Notes under the pieces: generated by a model
Database searches by the model: none
Seen by the model: only the letters and a program-made list of their open reading frames with translations
What the model was told of the DNA's origin: nothing
DNA from: Mycolicibacterium vulneris
GTDB lineage: Bacteria > Actinomycetota > Actinomycetes > Mycobacteriales > Mycobacteriaceae
Length of the DNA stretch: 64,000 bases
Direction: 5' to 3'
Assembly (NCBI RefSeq): GCF_002104765.1
Contig: NZ_NCXM01000001.1
Coordinates: forward strand, 248,001-312,000
Position numbers and translations under genes: made by a program
Shown here: positions 18,393 to 27,245 of the stretch, one piece after another
Layout: each line of letters opens with the position of its first letter
Position numbering within the stretch: position 1 is the first letter of the stretch

Positions 18393-19846
18393 TCGCGTAC
18401 ACCGTTCCACTGTTCCTGCGGGGCCGGGTCATCACCGACGACCTGGTGCCATTCGCGACCCGGATCGGCGCCTCGCAATTCCAGGCGCCGGACATGAGCA
18501 AGCACGTCGAGCGCCTGCCGCTGAAAAGCCCCGGCCAGATGAGCGACCTCTACGAGCTGAGCTTCGACGAGATCCTCGATGTCCTCGCCGCCCTCGGCGA
18601 CGCGCTGAACTTCGAAACGAACACCCACCTGCAGGAGGCCTACGAGGCCTCGTTGGTTGCCAACGTGTTGCCGGCGGAGATGCTCAAGAACAGCTATCGC
18701 GTTCTGCCCCCGTTGTTTTCCCGCACCAACGTCACCGAAATCGCCGACACCCAGGTCGGGCTGGATTACTTGAACGGTTGGGTGCCGCAGACCTTGAGCG
18801 ACGGCCGTGAATTGCGGGTGCGTGCCTTCGGGTCGCGCGTGCTGCACATCCCGGCGGGCAACGGCGGCCTGGTCTCGGCAGTGACCATCCTGCGTTCGGT
18901 GATCACCCGCTCCGACGTCATCATCAAGGCGCCGTCCAACGATCCCCTCACCGCGATCGCCATCGCCCGCACCCTGGCCGACGTCGCACCGGATCATCCG
19001 ATCACCAGACATCTGGCCGTCGGCTACTGGAAGGGCGGCGATCTGGCCGTCGAGGAGACGCTTTACCAGCCCCACCACATCGAAAAGATCGTGGCCTGGG
19101 GCGGATTGGCGTCGGTCAGGCACGTGACCCGCTACATTCAACCCGGTCTGGAGCTGATCGCGCTGGACCCCAAACGCAGCTCGACCATCATCGGTGCAGA
19201 GGCATTCGCGGACGACGAGACACTGCGCGAGGTGGCCCGCCGCGCGGCGATCGACATCGGCGTGGCCAACCAGGAAGGCTGTGCCAACGCCCGGGTCATC
19301 TACGTGCTCACCGGAACCGACGCCGCGGGCCTGGCCAACGCCAACCGGCTCGGCGAACTGATCTACCGCGAACTTGTCCGCCTGCCCGCGGTCATCAGCA
19401 CCGCGCCGCGCTACCCCAACCGTGAACTGCTCGACCATGTCGAGGCCTCGCGAATGGCAGAAGATTTCTATCGCGTGGTCGGCGGCGAGCAACGCGAAGG
19501 TGCCATCGTCGTCTCGCAAATCGACGAACCGGTCGATTATTCGCCGATGTTGTCAGGTCGGGTCGCGAACATCGTTCCGGTGGATAGCATCGACAAGGTG
19601 ACCGCCGCCGTGAATGCCTACACGCAGACCATCGGCATCTACCCCGAATCGCTCAAGCGCCGGCTGCGCGACACCCTGCCGTTGTTCGGCGCGCAGCGAC
19701 TGACCAGCCTGGGGTATGCCTGCAGCGTGGCACTCGCCATGCCGCAGGACGCCATCGAGCCGATCCGGCGGATGTGTAAATGGATCGTCGACGAGGAATG
19801 CGATCCGAGCTTCGTCGTCCCGCTGTGGCAGGCCGCACCGGCATGA
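18389..19846 (+). CDS. LuxC-family acyl-CoA/acyl-protein reductase
   Basis: A 485-residue protein, the normal length of LuxC, with GTG start overlapping the LuxE-like stop. LuxC reduces an acyl thioester to the fatty aldehyde with NADPH through an acyl-Cys intermediate. The aldehyde-dehydrogenase-like fold is seen in HIPAGNGG, DVIIKAPSNDPLTA and the catalytic NQEGC (Cys298). Together with the upstream gene it forms the two core parts of a fatty acid reductase complex. The third bioluminescence component, LuxD thioesterase, and luxAB are absent here. Confidence 0.88.
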   Translation: MIAYTVPLFLRGRVITDDLVPFATRIGASQFQAPDMSKHVERLPLKSPGQMSDLYELSFDEILDVLAALGDALNFETNTHLQEAYEASLVANVLPAEMLKNSYRVLPPLFSRTNVTEIADTQVGLDYLNGWVPQTLSDGRELRVRAFGSRVLHIPAGNGGLVSAVTILRSVITRSDVIIKAPSNDPLTAIAIARTLADVAPDHPITRHLAVGYWKGGDLAVEETLYQPHHIEKIVAWGGLASVRHVTRYIQPGLELIALDPKRSSTIIGAEAFADDETLREVARRAAIDIGVANQEGCANARVIYVLTGTDAAGLANANRLGELIYRELVRLPAVISTAPRYPNRELLDHVEASRMAEDFYRVVGGEQREGAIVVSQIDEPVDYSPMLSGRVANIVPVDSIDKVTAAVNAYTQTIGIYPESLKRRLRDTLPLFGAQRLTSLGYACSVALAMPQDAIEPIRRMCKWIVDEECDPSFVVPLWQAAPA

Positions 19847-20763
19847 CCGACCGCCCCACCGCACTTGACGTCGTCGATGGAATCGACCTGTCCGGCAAGA
19901 CATGTGTCATCACCGGGGCGTCGTCGGGGCTGGGCCGCGAGTCGGCCCGGGCGCTCGCGGCCGCGGGGGCGCACGTCATCCTGGCCGCCCGCAATCGCGA
20001 TGCGCTCGCGGAGACCGCCCAGTGGATCGCGGCCGAGATACCCGGCGCCCGGACCTCTGCGGTGCAGCTCGACCTCACAGCGCTATCCAGCGTTCGCGCG
20101 GCGGCAAGCGCGATCGGTGACATCACGCCGGTGGTGCACGTCCTGATGAACAACGCCGGCGTCATGTTCACCCCATTCGGCCGCACCCGGGACGGCTTCG
20201 AATTACAGATCGGGACAAATCATTTCGGGCACTTCGAACTCACCCGGCTGCTCGTCCCCCAGCTCGCCGCGGCCGGGAACGCCCGGGTGGTCATCCTGTC
20301 CTCGGGCGGCCATGTGATGGGTGACTTCGACTTCGGCGATCCCAACTGGGAGCGCCGTGAGTACGACAAGTTCGTCGCCTACGGCGCCTCCAAGACCGCG
20401 AACGTCCTGCACGCGGTGGAGGCCGACCGGCGCCTGTGCGACTTCGGGATCCGCTGCCACGCAGTGCATCCCGGCACGGTGGCCACCTCGCTCGCGCGCC
20501 ACATGTCCCGCGAGGACTTCTCGCAGCTGCGTATGTTCGCCGCCGAAAACAGCCCCGAGCCCTCCGACGGCTTCCTCGACTTCGTCATGCCCGAACAAGG
20601 CGCGGCCACCCAGGTGTGGGCCGCCGTCAGCCCCGAACTTGCCGGCCGCGGCGGCCTCTACCTCGAAGACTGCGCAGTCAGCGCGGCGGCACCGCACGCC
20701 CGCGACGAGCGGCGCGCCGCCGAACTGTGGGACCTCTCCGAGAAGCTCTGTGGCACAGCATGA
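19843..20763 (+). CDS. Short-chain dehydrogenase/reductase in the LuxE/LuxC operon
   Basis: A 306-residue SDR starting at the ATGA that overlaps the LuxC-like stop. TGASSGLGRES is at residues 24-34, NNAGVMF follows, and the catalytic block is VAYGASKTANVL. Given its place in the operon, it could reduce the fatty aldehyde made by LuxE/LuxC to an alcohol, or oxidise it; this is inference only. It belongs to the same broad retinol-dehydrogenase-like group as the SDRs at 5400 and 9898, but is more divergent. Confidence 0.88.
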   Translation: MTDRPTALDVVDGIDLSGKTCVITGASSGLGRESARALAAAGAHVILAARNRDALAETAQWIAAEIPGARTSAVQLDLTALSSVRAAASAIGDITPVVHVLMNNAGVMFTPFGRTRDGFELQIGTNHFGHFELTRLLVPQLAAAGNARVVILSSGGHVMGDFDFGDPNWERREYDKFVAYGASKTANVLHAVEADRRLCDFGIRCHAVHPGTVATSLARHMSREDFSQLRMFAAENSPEPSDGFLDFVMPEQGAATQVWAAVSPELAGRGGLYLEDCAVSAAAPHARDERRAAELWDLSEKLCGTA

Positions 20764-21344
20764 GTAGGATCGAGCGACGCAAGCGCGAGGTGCGGGAGCG
20801 GATTCTGACGGCCGCCTTCGATCTGTTCTTGGATCACGGTGTCGGGGCCACCACCATCGAGGAGATCTGCGAACGCGCCGACGTGGCGAACCGAACGTTC
20901 TTCAATCATTTCGCCACCCGGCAGGACATGGTCCGCGCCCTGGCCGAGCAGCGGCTGGTCAACCTGCACGACGTGGTGTTCGATCGCGCCGACGAGGCGA
21001 TCCCGGCGCGGCTTGTGGGTGTGTTCGACGACATCGCCGCGACGCTGGCCGGATCGGGCGACACCTACCGCGAGATGATCGGGGAAATGCTGGCCACCAG
21101 TGGCTACGGCATCCAGCGCGGATCCAACCTGCACGACACGTTTGTCGAGCTGGTCAAGGAGGGGGTCGCGCGCGGAGAGGTGAGTCCGCGCCACGACGCA
21201 CAAACCTTGGCGGACATCATGGTTGGCGCCCTGTCCGGCGGCATCCTCAACTGGACTCTGGACCGGACCTATTCGCTCGATACCAACCTGCACAACCTCG
21301 GTGCCGCATTGGCCGAGTTGCTCACCGCGGACGCCGGTTCATAG
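20760..21344 (+). CDS. TetR-family regulator ending the LuxE/LuxC operon
   Basis: A 194-residue regulator starting MSRIERRKREVRERILTAA, with helix-turn-helix EICERADVANRTFFNHFATRQ at about residues 32-52. The start overlaps the SDR stop by ATGA, so it is the fourth gene of the operon and probably its own repressor, acting at the palindrome at 16871-16886. TetR regulators of lipid genes often sense acyl-CoA; the ligand here is unknown. It overlaps the convergent crotonase gene by 6 bp. Confidence 0.9.
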   Translation: MSRIERRKREVRERILTAAFDLFLDHGVGATTIEEICERADVANRTFFNHFATRQDMVRALAEQRLVNLHDVVFDRADEAIPARLVGVFDDIAATLAGSGDTYREMIGEMLATSGYGIQRGSNLHDTFVELVKEGVARGEVSPRHDAQTLADIMVGALSGGILNWTLDRTYSLDTNLHNLGAALAELLTADAGS

Positions 21345-22157
21345 CTCGGGAAGCGGAGTCCATTCGCGGGACAGCTGTGCGGTGAAGCGTGGCGCACGGC
21401 GATCGAGGAAGGCGGCGACGCCCTCAGCGGCATCGGCGCCGCCCATCACCCGTTCGTGCAGAAGGGTTTCGAGCGCGGCGACCTGTCGCGGCGTGTAGCG
21501 ATTGATCGCGGTGTCCCACAGCAGGCGCTTGCACAGCGCCGCCGACATCGGCGCCACGTTGACCGCGATGTCGCGGGCGACGGTCAGCGCGTGGTCGAGC
21601 ACCCGCTCGGCGGGCAACGCTCGGTTGGCGACCCCGAGCGCGGCGGCCTCGGCACCGCCGAACGTGCGCCCGGTGAGCAGGATGTCGGCGGCCACCCCCA
21701 GGGTGGTCAACTGGGTCAGCGTCCAGTGCGCCATACAGTCGGGCAGCACACCCCGGCGAACCTGCACCACACCGTATTTCGCGTCCGCGGCGACGATGCG
21801 GATGTCGGCCTGCAGCGCGATGGTCAGCCCGATGCCGATGGCGTGGCCGTTGACCGCGGCGATCACCGGTTTGCGCAACTCGAACGCCGCCGGGGTGATC
21901 GGCGAGGCCGAGAACGTGCCGTCGTCCGCGGGTGCGTCGAACGGGCTTGCGTCGCCGGAGAAATCGGCCCCCGCGCAGAAGGCGCGCCCGGCGCCGGTCA
22001 GCACGATGGCCCGGACGTCGTCGTTTTCGTCGCACTCCCGGTACGCGCGGCCCAGCAGCCCGCCCATCTCGGCGGTGTAGGCGTTGAGACGGTCGGGCCG
22101 ATTGAGCGTGAGTACCGCGACGCCCGAATCGATTTCGACGGTCAGGTCGGTGCTCAT
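21339..22157 (-). CDS. Crotonase-superfamily protein lacking both hydratase glutamates
   Basis: A 272-residue member of the enoyl-CoA hydratase family: the CoA-binding and oxyanion parts are recognisable (LNRPDRLNAYTAEM, GAGRAFCAGADF, NGHAIGIG). Aligning by eye to rat mitochondrial hydratase, the Glu in GGGCELA corresponds to Thr112 and the Glu in PEILLG to Gln132 (VVQVRRG). Both acid/base residues of hydration are thus missing, so it is more likely an isomerase, hydrolase or other crotonase-fold enzyme. The ATG overlaps the stop of the luciferase-like gene (ATGA), forming a two-gene operon. Confidence 0.85.
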   Translation of the reverse strand: MSTDLTVEIDSGVAVLTLNRPDRLNAYTAEMGGLLGRAYRECDENDDVRAIVLTGAGRAFCAGADFSGDASPFDAPADDGTFSASPITPAAFELRKPVIAAVNGHAIGIGLTIALQADIRIVAADAKYGVVQVRRGVLPDCMAHWTLTQLTTLGVAADILLTGRTFGGAEAAALGVANRALPAERVLDHALTVARDIAVNVAPMSAALCKRLLWDTAINRYTPRQVAALETLLHERVMGGADAAEGVAAFLDRRAPRFTAQLSREWTPLPEL

Positions 22158-23176
22158 GGCAGCGCGGGCACCCGGTGCAGGGCACCGATCATGTCAGCGA
22201 CGTCCGCGGGGCGGGGGGTGTAGCCCGGGAAGTAACAGCACACCTCGTCGGCGTGCTCACCGAACCGGGCGGCGATCTGCTCAGCACACTGCTCGGGCGT
22301 TCCCACGATCCCGATCCGGGCCACCATCTCGTCGGTGACCAGCCCACGCATCTCGGCGAAGCGGCCCTGCTTGGACAGCGCGTTGAGTTCGGGCTGGACG
22401 TCGTCCCAACCCTCGACCTGCAGCACGGGCAGGTACGCCGGCGTGGAGCCGTAAAACGCGATGAGGGAGGCGACCCCGTCGATCGCGGTCGCCAGGTCGG
22501 CCTCGTCGCGGCCGACGGCCACCATGGCCTGGGCGATGATCTGAAACTCCCTCAAGGGCCGCCCCGAGCGGCGCAGCCCCTCACCAATGGCGGGCACGGT
22601 GCGCTCGGCGAAATGACGGGCGCTGTTGAACGGCATCACCAACAGGCCGTCGGCAACCTCGGCGGCGGTGCGCGTCATCACCGGACCCAGCGCTCCGAGC
22701 AGCACCGGCGGCGGTCCGAAGGGGTTGGGGCCGGGATTGAAGTTGGGCGCCATGATGGTGTGCGTGTAAAATTCACCGCGGAAGTCCAAGCGGGCCTTGC
22801 CTTCCCACGCGGCGAAGATCGCCTTGATGGCGCCGATGGCTTCGGCCATCCGCGGTGCGGGCCTGTCCCAGCTGCTGCCATAACGCTTCTCGATGTGCAC
22901 CTTGATCTGCGAGCCGAGGCCGAGCCGGAACCGGCCGCCGCTGTAGAGCTGTAGGTCGTAGGCGGAGTGCGCCATGTGTAACGGGCTGCGCGGCGGGGCG
23001 ATCGCCACGTTGGTCATCAGGTCCAGGCCCGTCGTCCCGGCGGCGATCAGCAGCGGGAAGAAGACGTCGTGCTGGCCCTCGAAGGTGAACAACCCGTCCG
23101 CGCCCGTCGCGGCGATCTCGGCGGCACTCGCCGCCGCCTGCGCCGGCGAACCGCTGACCTGAAGCTGTACCTTCAT
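22154..23176 (-). CDS. Luciferase-like (LLM) F420-dependent oxidoreductase
   Basis: A 340-residue TIM-barrel enzyme of the bacterial-luciferase superfamily starting MKVQLQVSGSPAQAAASAA. The typical blocks are DLMTNVAIAPPRSPLHMAHS, LYSGGRFRLGLGSQ, PPVLLGALGPVMTRTAAEVADG and a C-terminal IGIVGTPEQCAEQIAARF. Mycobacterial members usually use F420 rather than FMN. It heads a two-gene operon with the crotonase-like protein and faces the LuxE/LuxC operon. In M. tuberculosis no such gene lies between the Rv0435c and Rv0434 positions, so it belongs to the accessory island. Confidence 0.88.
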   Translation of the reverse strand: MKVQLQVSGSPAQAAASAAEIAATGADGLFTFEGQHDVFFPLLIAAGTTGLDLMTNVAIAPPRSPLHMAHSAYDLQLYSGGRFRLGLGSQIKVHIEKRYGSSWDRPAPRMAEAIGAIKAIFAAWEGKARLDFRGEFYTHTIMAPNFNPGPNPFGPPPVLLGALGPVMTRTAAEVADGLLVMPFNSARHFAERTVPAIGEGLRRSGRPLREFQIIAQAMVAVGRDEADLATAIDGVASLIAFYGSTPAYLPVLQVEGWDDVQPELNALSKQGRFAEMRGLVTDEMVARIGIVGTPEQCAEQIAARFGEHADEVCCYFPGYTPRPADVADMIGALHRVPALP

Positions 23177-23199
23177 GCACCCGTCCTTACCCTGCCCGG

Positions 23200-23838
23200 T
23201 CATTCGGAAAGCTGAAACTCCACCACCTCGGCGACCGCTGCCACGGCCTCGCGCAACGCGACGAGGCGGGCGGCGGCCGTCGGCGCCGACAGCACCGAAT
23301 AGCGATCGGCCGTGCCGATCGGGATGCGAGATGCCAACGCGAACAGTCGCTTTCCCGCCGGACCGCCCCGGTCGTCGCCCAGGATCACCTCGCGGCCCGG
23401 GAGCTTGATGTCGCGCGCCTGCGCGATCCGCTCGAACAGCGCCATGGCCCGGTCTTCGACGTCGAGCAATTGATCGTCCGTCACCGCATCGCCGGGCTCG
23501 TCGGGCCACGTCGTGACCCTCGCCCGGGGATACGGGTCGTCAGGCAGCCACTCCGACACCCGAATGCGTTCCCCGGTGCGGCAATTCAGCACGTAACGGC
23601 CGGCGCCTTGATCGGCGCACTCGGTGATCCGGGACAGGACGCCGACGTCGCAGCGCGCATCCCCGCCACCGACCTCACGCCCGCGCGAGATCAGCACCAC
23701 CCCGAACGGGTCGCCGGTGTCCATGCAGTGCCGCACCAGCGCGCCATAGCGCGGCTCGAAGATCCGCAACGGCAGGTCCTGGCCGGGCAGCAGTGCCGAT
23801 TCCAGCGGAAACATTGCCAGCTCAAGGGGTTCCGTCAT
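23200..23838 (-). CDS. LON N-terminal domain protein (Rv0434-like)
   Basis: A 212-residue stand-alone LON substrate-binding domain (PUA-like N-domain of Lon protease) without ATPase or protease parts. Typical are the start [59 protein letters not shown] and a C-terminal helical bundle. The role is unknown; possibly binding of unfolded protein. The ATG at 23838 shares one base with the stop of the upstream ligase gene (TGATG), so they are coupled, as Rv0433-Rv0434. Confidence 0.92.
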   Translation of the reverse strand: MTEPLELAMFPLESALLPGQDLPLRIFEPRYGALVRHCMDTGDPFGVVLISRGREVGGGDARCDVGVLSRITECADQGAGRYVLNCRTGERIRVSEWLPDDPYPRARVTTWPDEPGDAVTDDQLLDVEDRAMALFERIAQARDIKLPGREVILGDDRGGPAGKRLFALASRIPIGTADRYSVLSAPTAAARLVALREAVAAVAEVVEFQLSE

Positions 23839-24968
23839 CAGATTTCCAGTTCGGCCACCAGCGCATCGACCACCGCACGCAGGTCGCCGTCGTGTTCCTC
23901 GGCCACCCGGCGCTGCCGCTGGTAGGAGGCACCCTGCCGGGGGATGTCGGCCACCGCGGCCAGCTCGTCGACACAGTTCAACTTCCTGGCCACCGGCTCC
24001 AGCCGGTTCAGCACCTCGTCGAGATCCTCGGTGACCAAGCGCTCGTTGCTGTCGGCGTCCAGGATGATCACCGCGTCCAGGCCATAGCGGGCGGCGCGCC
24101 ACTTGTTCTCCTGGTTATGCCAGGGCGGCATGCTCGGCAGCGACTCGTCGGCTTCCAGCCGGCGATCCAGATCGACCACCAGGCAGTGCGTCAGCGCGAC
24201 CAGCGCACCCAGCTCGCGCAGGTTGGACACGCCGTCGCAGATCCGCATTTCGATCGTGCCCAGATGCGGGGAAGGCCTGATGTCCCAACGCACTTCGTCG
24301 ACGTGGTCGATGATGCCGGTCTTCTTCTGGTCGTAGACGAAGCGTTCGAATTCCGCCCATGTCTGGAATTGAAACGGCAGCCCCGCGGTGGGCAGCTGCT
24401 GAAACATCATCGCCCGGTTGCTGGCGTATCCGGTGTCCACGCCCGTCCACCACGGCGACGACGCCGACAGCGCCAGCAGGTGCGGGTAGTAGTTCAGCAG
24501 CGATGTCATGATCGGCATCACCTTGTTCGGCGACGAGATGCCGACGTGCACGTGCACACCCCAGATCAGCATCTGCCGACCCCACCATTGGGTGCGCTTG
24601 ATCAGTTCGGCGTAGCGCGGGGCGTCGGTCAGCTTCTGAGAAGTCCACTGCGCGAACGGGTGTGCGCCGGCGCAGAACAGCTCCATGCCTCGCTCCCGCA
24701 CGACGCGGCGCGCCGGGCCCAGGGTCTGCCGCAGATCCTCCATGGCCTCGCCCGCGGAGTGGCAGATGCCGGTGACCACCTCGACGGTGTTGCGCAGCAA
24801 TTCCTTGTGTACACGCGGGTTTTCGCCGATCTCGGCGATCACCGCGGTGGCCTCGTTGCTCAGGTCGCGGGTGTGCGCGTCGACGAGGGCGAACTCCCAC
24901 TCGACCCCGAGGGTCGGCCGTGGCGAACGGGCGAAGTCGATGTGGGTGTTGGCCCTGCTAACCGGCAC
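23838..24968 (-). CDS. Glutamate-cysteine ligase-like carboxylate-amine ligase (YbdK/Rv0433)
   Basis: A 376-residue ATP-dependent carboxylate-amine ligase of the GCS2 family. It shows the [11 protein letters not shown] start of the ATP-grasp-like core, [23 protein letters not shown] and [14 protein letters not shown]. The GTG at 24968 gives the 376-residue length of Rv0433; a GTG at 25004 would overlap sodC by 47 bp. In E. coli YbdK makes gamma-glutamylcysteine weakly, but mycobacteria use GshA for ergothioneine and MshC for mycothiol, so the true substrate is open. It overlaps sodC by 11 bp. Confidence 0.93.
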   Translation of the reverse strand: MPVSRANTHIDFARSPRPTLGVEWEFALVDAHTRDLSNEATAVIAEIGENPRVHKELLRNTVEVVTGICHSAGEAMEDLRQTLGPARRVVRERGMELFCAGAHPFAQWTSQKLTDAPRYAELIKRTQWWGRQMLIWGVHVHVGISSPNKVMPIMTSLLNYYPHLLALSASSPWWTGVDTGYASNRAMMFQQLPTAGLPFQFQTWAEFERFVYDQKKTGIIDHVDEVRWDIRPSPHLGTIEMRICDGVSNLRELGALVALTHCLVVDLDRRLEADESLPSMPPWHNQENKWRAARYGLDAVIILDADSNERLVTEDLDEVLNRLEPVARKLNCVDELAAVADIPRQGASYQRQRRVAEEHDGDLRAVVDALVAELEI

Positions 24969-25623
24969 CGATGACACCGCACGCCACCCGCTTGCCGGGG
25001 TCACCGGTACTCATCGTCATATCGTTGGGGCCCGGATTGGTCTGGTTGTTGCTTCCGGCGTTGGCGGAGTTGGCCGCACCGGCGTGAATGATGATCGCGG
25101 TCTTCTGCCCGGCAACTAGATCCTCCATGGCGAACGCGTCCGTGGTGGTGATCAACGTGCCGGAGCCGTCCTGGCGCACCAGCAAGGAGGGCAGGGCTCC
25201 ACTGGCCGGCTCGGCGGTGTGCCCGGGCGCCTGGAAGTGGTCGCCGGCGGACAGGAAGTCGCCGGGCGTGCCGCCGGTCGGGGCGACCGAGTTGGGCTCG
25301 CACTTGCCGACCTGGTGGATGTGCACATCGTGGAAGCCCGGCGTGAGCACGCCGTTGGCGGTCGTCTCGATGGTGACGGTGGCGTAGCCGTTGCTGAATT
25401 CGAACATCGCGGTGGCGACCTGGGTGCCGTCCGGCGCCTTCAGGTGCGTGGTGATACTCAGCGCGGTCGCGGGCCCGGGCTCCGCAGCTTTGGCGGCCGA
25501 GGGCGACGATGATCCGGTCCAGATCGCGGGAGTGGTGCCCGGAACCGACGACACGTGCTCGGGTGACGAGCAGGCACCCAGCAGCACGACTCCACCGGCC
25601 AGAACCAGAGGCAGCGTACGCAT
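24958..25623 (-). CDS. sodC: Superoxide dismutase [Cu] lipoprotein SodC
   Basis: A 221-residue periplasmic lipoprotein. The signal peptide ends in the lipobox LLGAC (Cys18). The SOD fold shows the Cu ligands in [21 protein letters not shown] and IIIHAGA, and the conserved active-site Arg in GKRVACGV near the C-terminus. As in M. tuberculosis SodC, the usual zinc-loop histidines are not evident, in keeping with a Cu-only enzyme that protects against host superoxide. It is the first of the genes sodC, ybdK-like and Rv0434-like on this strand. Confidence 0.95.
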   Translation of the reverse strand: MRTLPLVLAGGVVLLGACSSPEHVSSVPGTTPAIWTGSSSPSAAKAAEPGPATALSITTHLKAPDGTQVATAMFEFSNGYATVTIETTANGVLTPGFHDVHIHQVGKCEPNSVAPTGGTPGDFLSAGDHFQAPGHTAEPASGALPSLLVRQDGSGTLITTTDAFAMEDLVAGQKTAIIIHAGAANSANAGSNNQTNPGPNDMTMSTGDPGKRVACGVIGAG

Positions 25624-25644
25624 AGCCAGCAGCCTATCGCCTAC

Positions 25645-26121
25645 CTAGCCCGCGACAAGGACGATGACACCCGGCGGCTCGCCACTGAGTGCGGGGATTC
25701 GCGGTTCGACCGGCGCGCCCAGATTCTTGCCCACCGCATCGGCGGTTGCGTGCTCGTCGCCGGCGTCGGTGTAGTAGACCGTGGTGGCCGAGACGTCGGG
25801 CACGGCCATGTTGTCGACCTTGGTGACTTTGAATCCGGCGGACGTCAGCTGGTCCTTGGTGCGCGCGGCGACACCCTCTTTCGAGGAGATGTTGTAGATC
25901 TGCACATCGGCCTGGGTGCTCGCCGGCTTGTTGGTGGCGGATGTCGACGCCGAGCTGGCGGCGCTCGTGCTGGACACCGCCGACGCCGAATCGTCGTCAG
26001 AGCTCCCGGAAGAACCCAGAGCCTGCCAACCGAGCAGCAGGAAAATGACACCGAGGAACAACAGCACCATCACCATTGCCCGCAGTGGCAGCCCAGTGGA
26101 GTCGGGAACTCGTTCTTTCAT
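25645..26121 (-). CDS. virR: VirR-like envelope protein with LytR C-terminal domain (Rv0431-like)
   Basis: A 158-residue membrane-anchored protein: a short cytoplasmic start, one transmembrane helix (VMVLLFLGVIFLLLGWQA, about 16-33), a Ser/Ala-rich linker, and a LytR_C domain from about residue 72 (VQIYNISSKEGVAARTKDQL). The length and place next to Rv0430- and sodC-like genes match Rv0431, named VirR in M. tuberculosis, where it limits membrane vesicle release and affects cell-wall integrity. Function here is by orthology. Confidence 0.9.
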   Translation of the reverse strand: MKERVPDSTGLPLRAMVMVLLFLGVIFLLLGWQALGSSGSSDDDSASAVSSTSAASSASTSATNKPASTQADVQIYNISSKEGVAARTKDQLTSAGFKVTKVDNMAVPDVSATTVYYTDAGDEHATADAVGKNLGAPVEPRIPALSGEPPGVIVLVAG

Positions 26122-26140
26122 CGAGCCCTACTGTAACGAG

Positions 26141-26449
26141 TCAGGTCACCTCGAAGCCGAGGCGCCGCGCCGCACGTGCCTTCTGCCTGCTGGCGCGCAG
26201 CCGGCGCAGCCTTTTCACCAGCATCGGGTCGGCGGCCAGGGCCTCGGGCCGGTCGACGAGCGCGTTGAGCACTTGGTAGTAACGCGTCGCCGACATCGAG
26301 AACAACTCCTTGATGGCGTCTTCCTTCACACCCGCGAACTTCCACCACTGGCGCTCGAAGGCCAGGATGTCGTGCTCGCGGCGGGTCAGCCCATCTGCGA
26401 TCTCAGAGTCGTCCCCCGATCGATTTGCCCGCGCCATGGCGCTGTCCAT
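26141..26449 (-). CDS. DUF3263 protein (Rv0430-like)
   Basis: A 102-residue basic protein. The core REHDILAFERQWWKFAGVKE followed by AIKELFSMSATRYYQVLNAL looks like a small helix-turn-helix unit, and the C-terminus is Arg-rich (RRLRRLRASRQKARAARRL), so nucleic-acid binding is plausible. This is the DUF3263 family, of unknown function. It is 19 bp upstream of virR on the same strand and likely co-transcribed. Confidence 0.9.
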   Translation of the reverse strand: MDSAMARANRSGDDSEIADGLTRREHDILAFERQWWKFAGVKEDAIKELFSMSATRYYQVLNALVDRPEALAADPMLVKRLRRLRASRQKARAARRLGFEVT

Positions 26450-26651
26450 ATAGCTTCCCCTGGACCCTTTCGGCGAATTCCGAACTGCTCGAATGACTTG
26501 ACTTAGCTATGGGCTTGTTTCGGCGATTATTGAAACACGCGCCAAACCCTCAAGCCGTCATCCAGACCCGCGAGTCGGCCGATTGACCAAGATTGCCCAG
26601 ACTCCGATCGCAGGCTGGGCAGCCCACGGGCGTGCGGTAGCTTAGCCGACC

Positions 26652-27245
26652 ATGGCAGTCGTTCCGATCCGCATCGTGGGAGATCCCGTCCTGCATACCC
26701 CGACACAGCCGGTGCCGGTCGCTGCCGACGGTTCACTGCCGGCGGATCTGGCCGAGTTGATCGCGAACATGTACGACACCATGGATGCCGCGCACGGGGT
26801 GGGGCTGGCGGCCAACCAGATCGGGGTCGGCCAGCGGGTCTTCGTCTACGACTGCGCCGACGACCGGGGCCACACCGAGCGCCGGCGCGGTGTCGTCGTC
26901 AACCCGGTCCTGGAAACCTCCGAGATACCCGAGACCATGCCCGACCCGGAAAATGACGACGAGGGCTGCCTGTCGGTGCCCGGCGAGTCGTTCCCGACCG
27001 GCCGCGCCAAGTGGGCCCGCGTCACCGGACTCGACGCCGACGGCCAGCCGGTCACCATCGAAGGCAACGACCTGTTCGCGCGGATGCTGCAGCACGAGAC
27101 CGGGCACCTGGACGGCTTCCTCTATCTGGACCGCCTCATCGGCCGGCACGCCCGCAGCGCGAAACGTGCCGTCAAATCCCACAACTGGGGCGTTCCCGGC
27201 CTCTCCTGGATGCCCGGCGAGGGACCGGACCCGTTCGGTCACTGA
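26652..27245 (+). CDS. def: Peptide deformylase
   Basis: A 197-residue metalloenzyme that removes the formyl group from nascent proteins. The three signatures are present: [20 protein letters not shown] (Cys ligand) and HETGHLDG (HExxH; two His ligands and catalytic Glu). The C-terminal extension after the last helix ([20 protein letters not shown]) is typical of mycobacterial Def. The stop shares a base with the next start (TGATG), and it is divergent from the Rv0430-like gene. Orthologue of Rv0429c. Confidence 0.98.
   Translation: MAVVPIRIVGDPVLHTPTQPVPVAADGSLPADLAELIANMYDTMDAAHGVGLAANQIGVGQRVFVYDCADDRGHTERRRGVVVNPVLETSEIPETMPDPENDDEGCLSVPGESFPTGRAKWARVTGLDADGQPVTIEGNDLFARMLQHETGHLDGFLYLDRLIGRHARSAKRAVKSHNWGVPGLSWMPGEGPDPFGH

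Noticed and set aside
16956..23176. A complete bioluminescence (lux) operon
   Set aside because: LuxE- and LuxC-like proteins are present but luxA, luxB and luxD are not; the luciferase-like gene is a general F420-type LLM enzyme in a separate, opposite operon.
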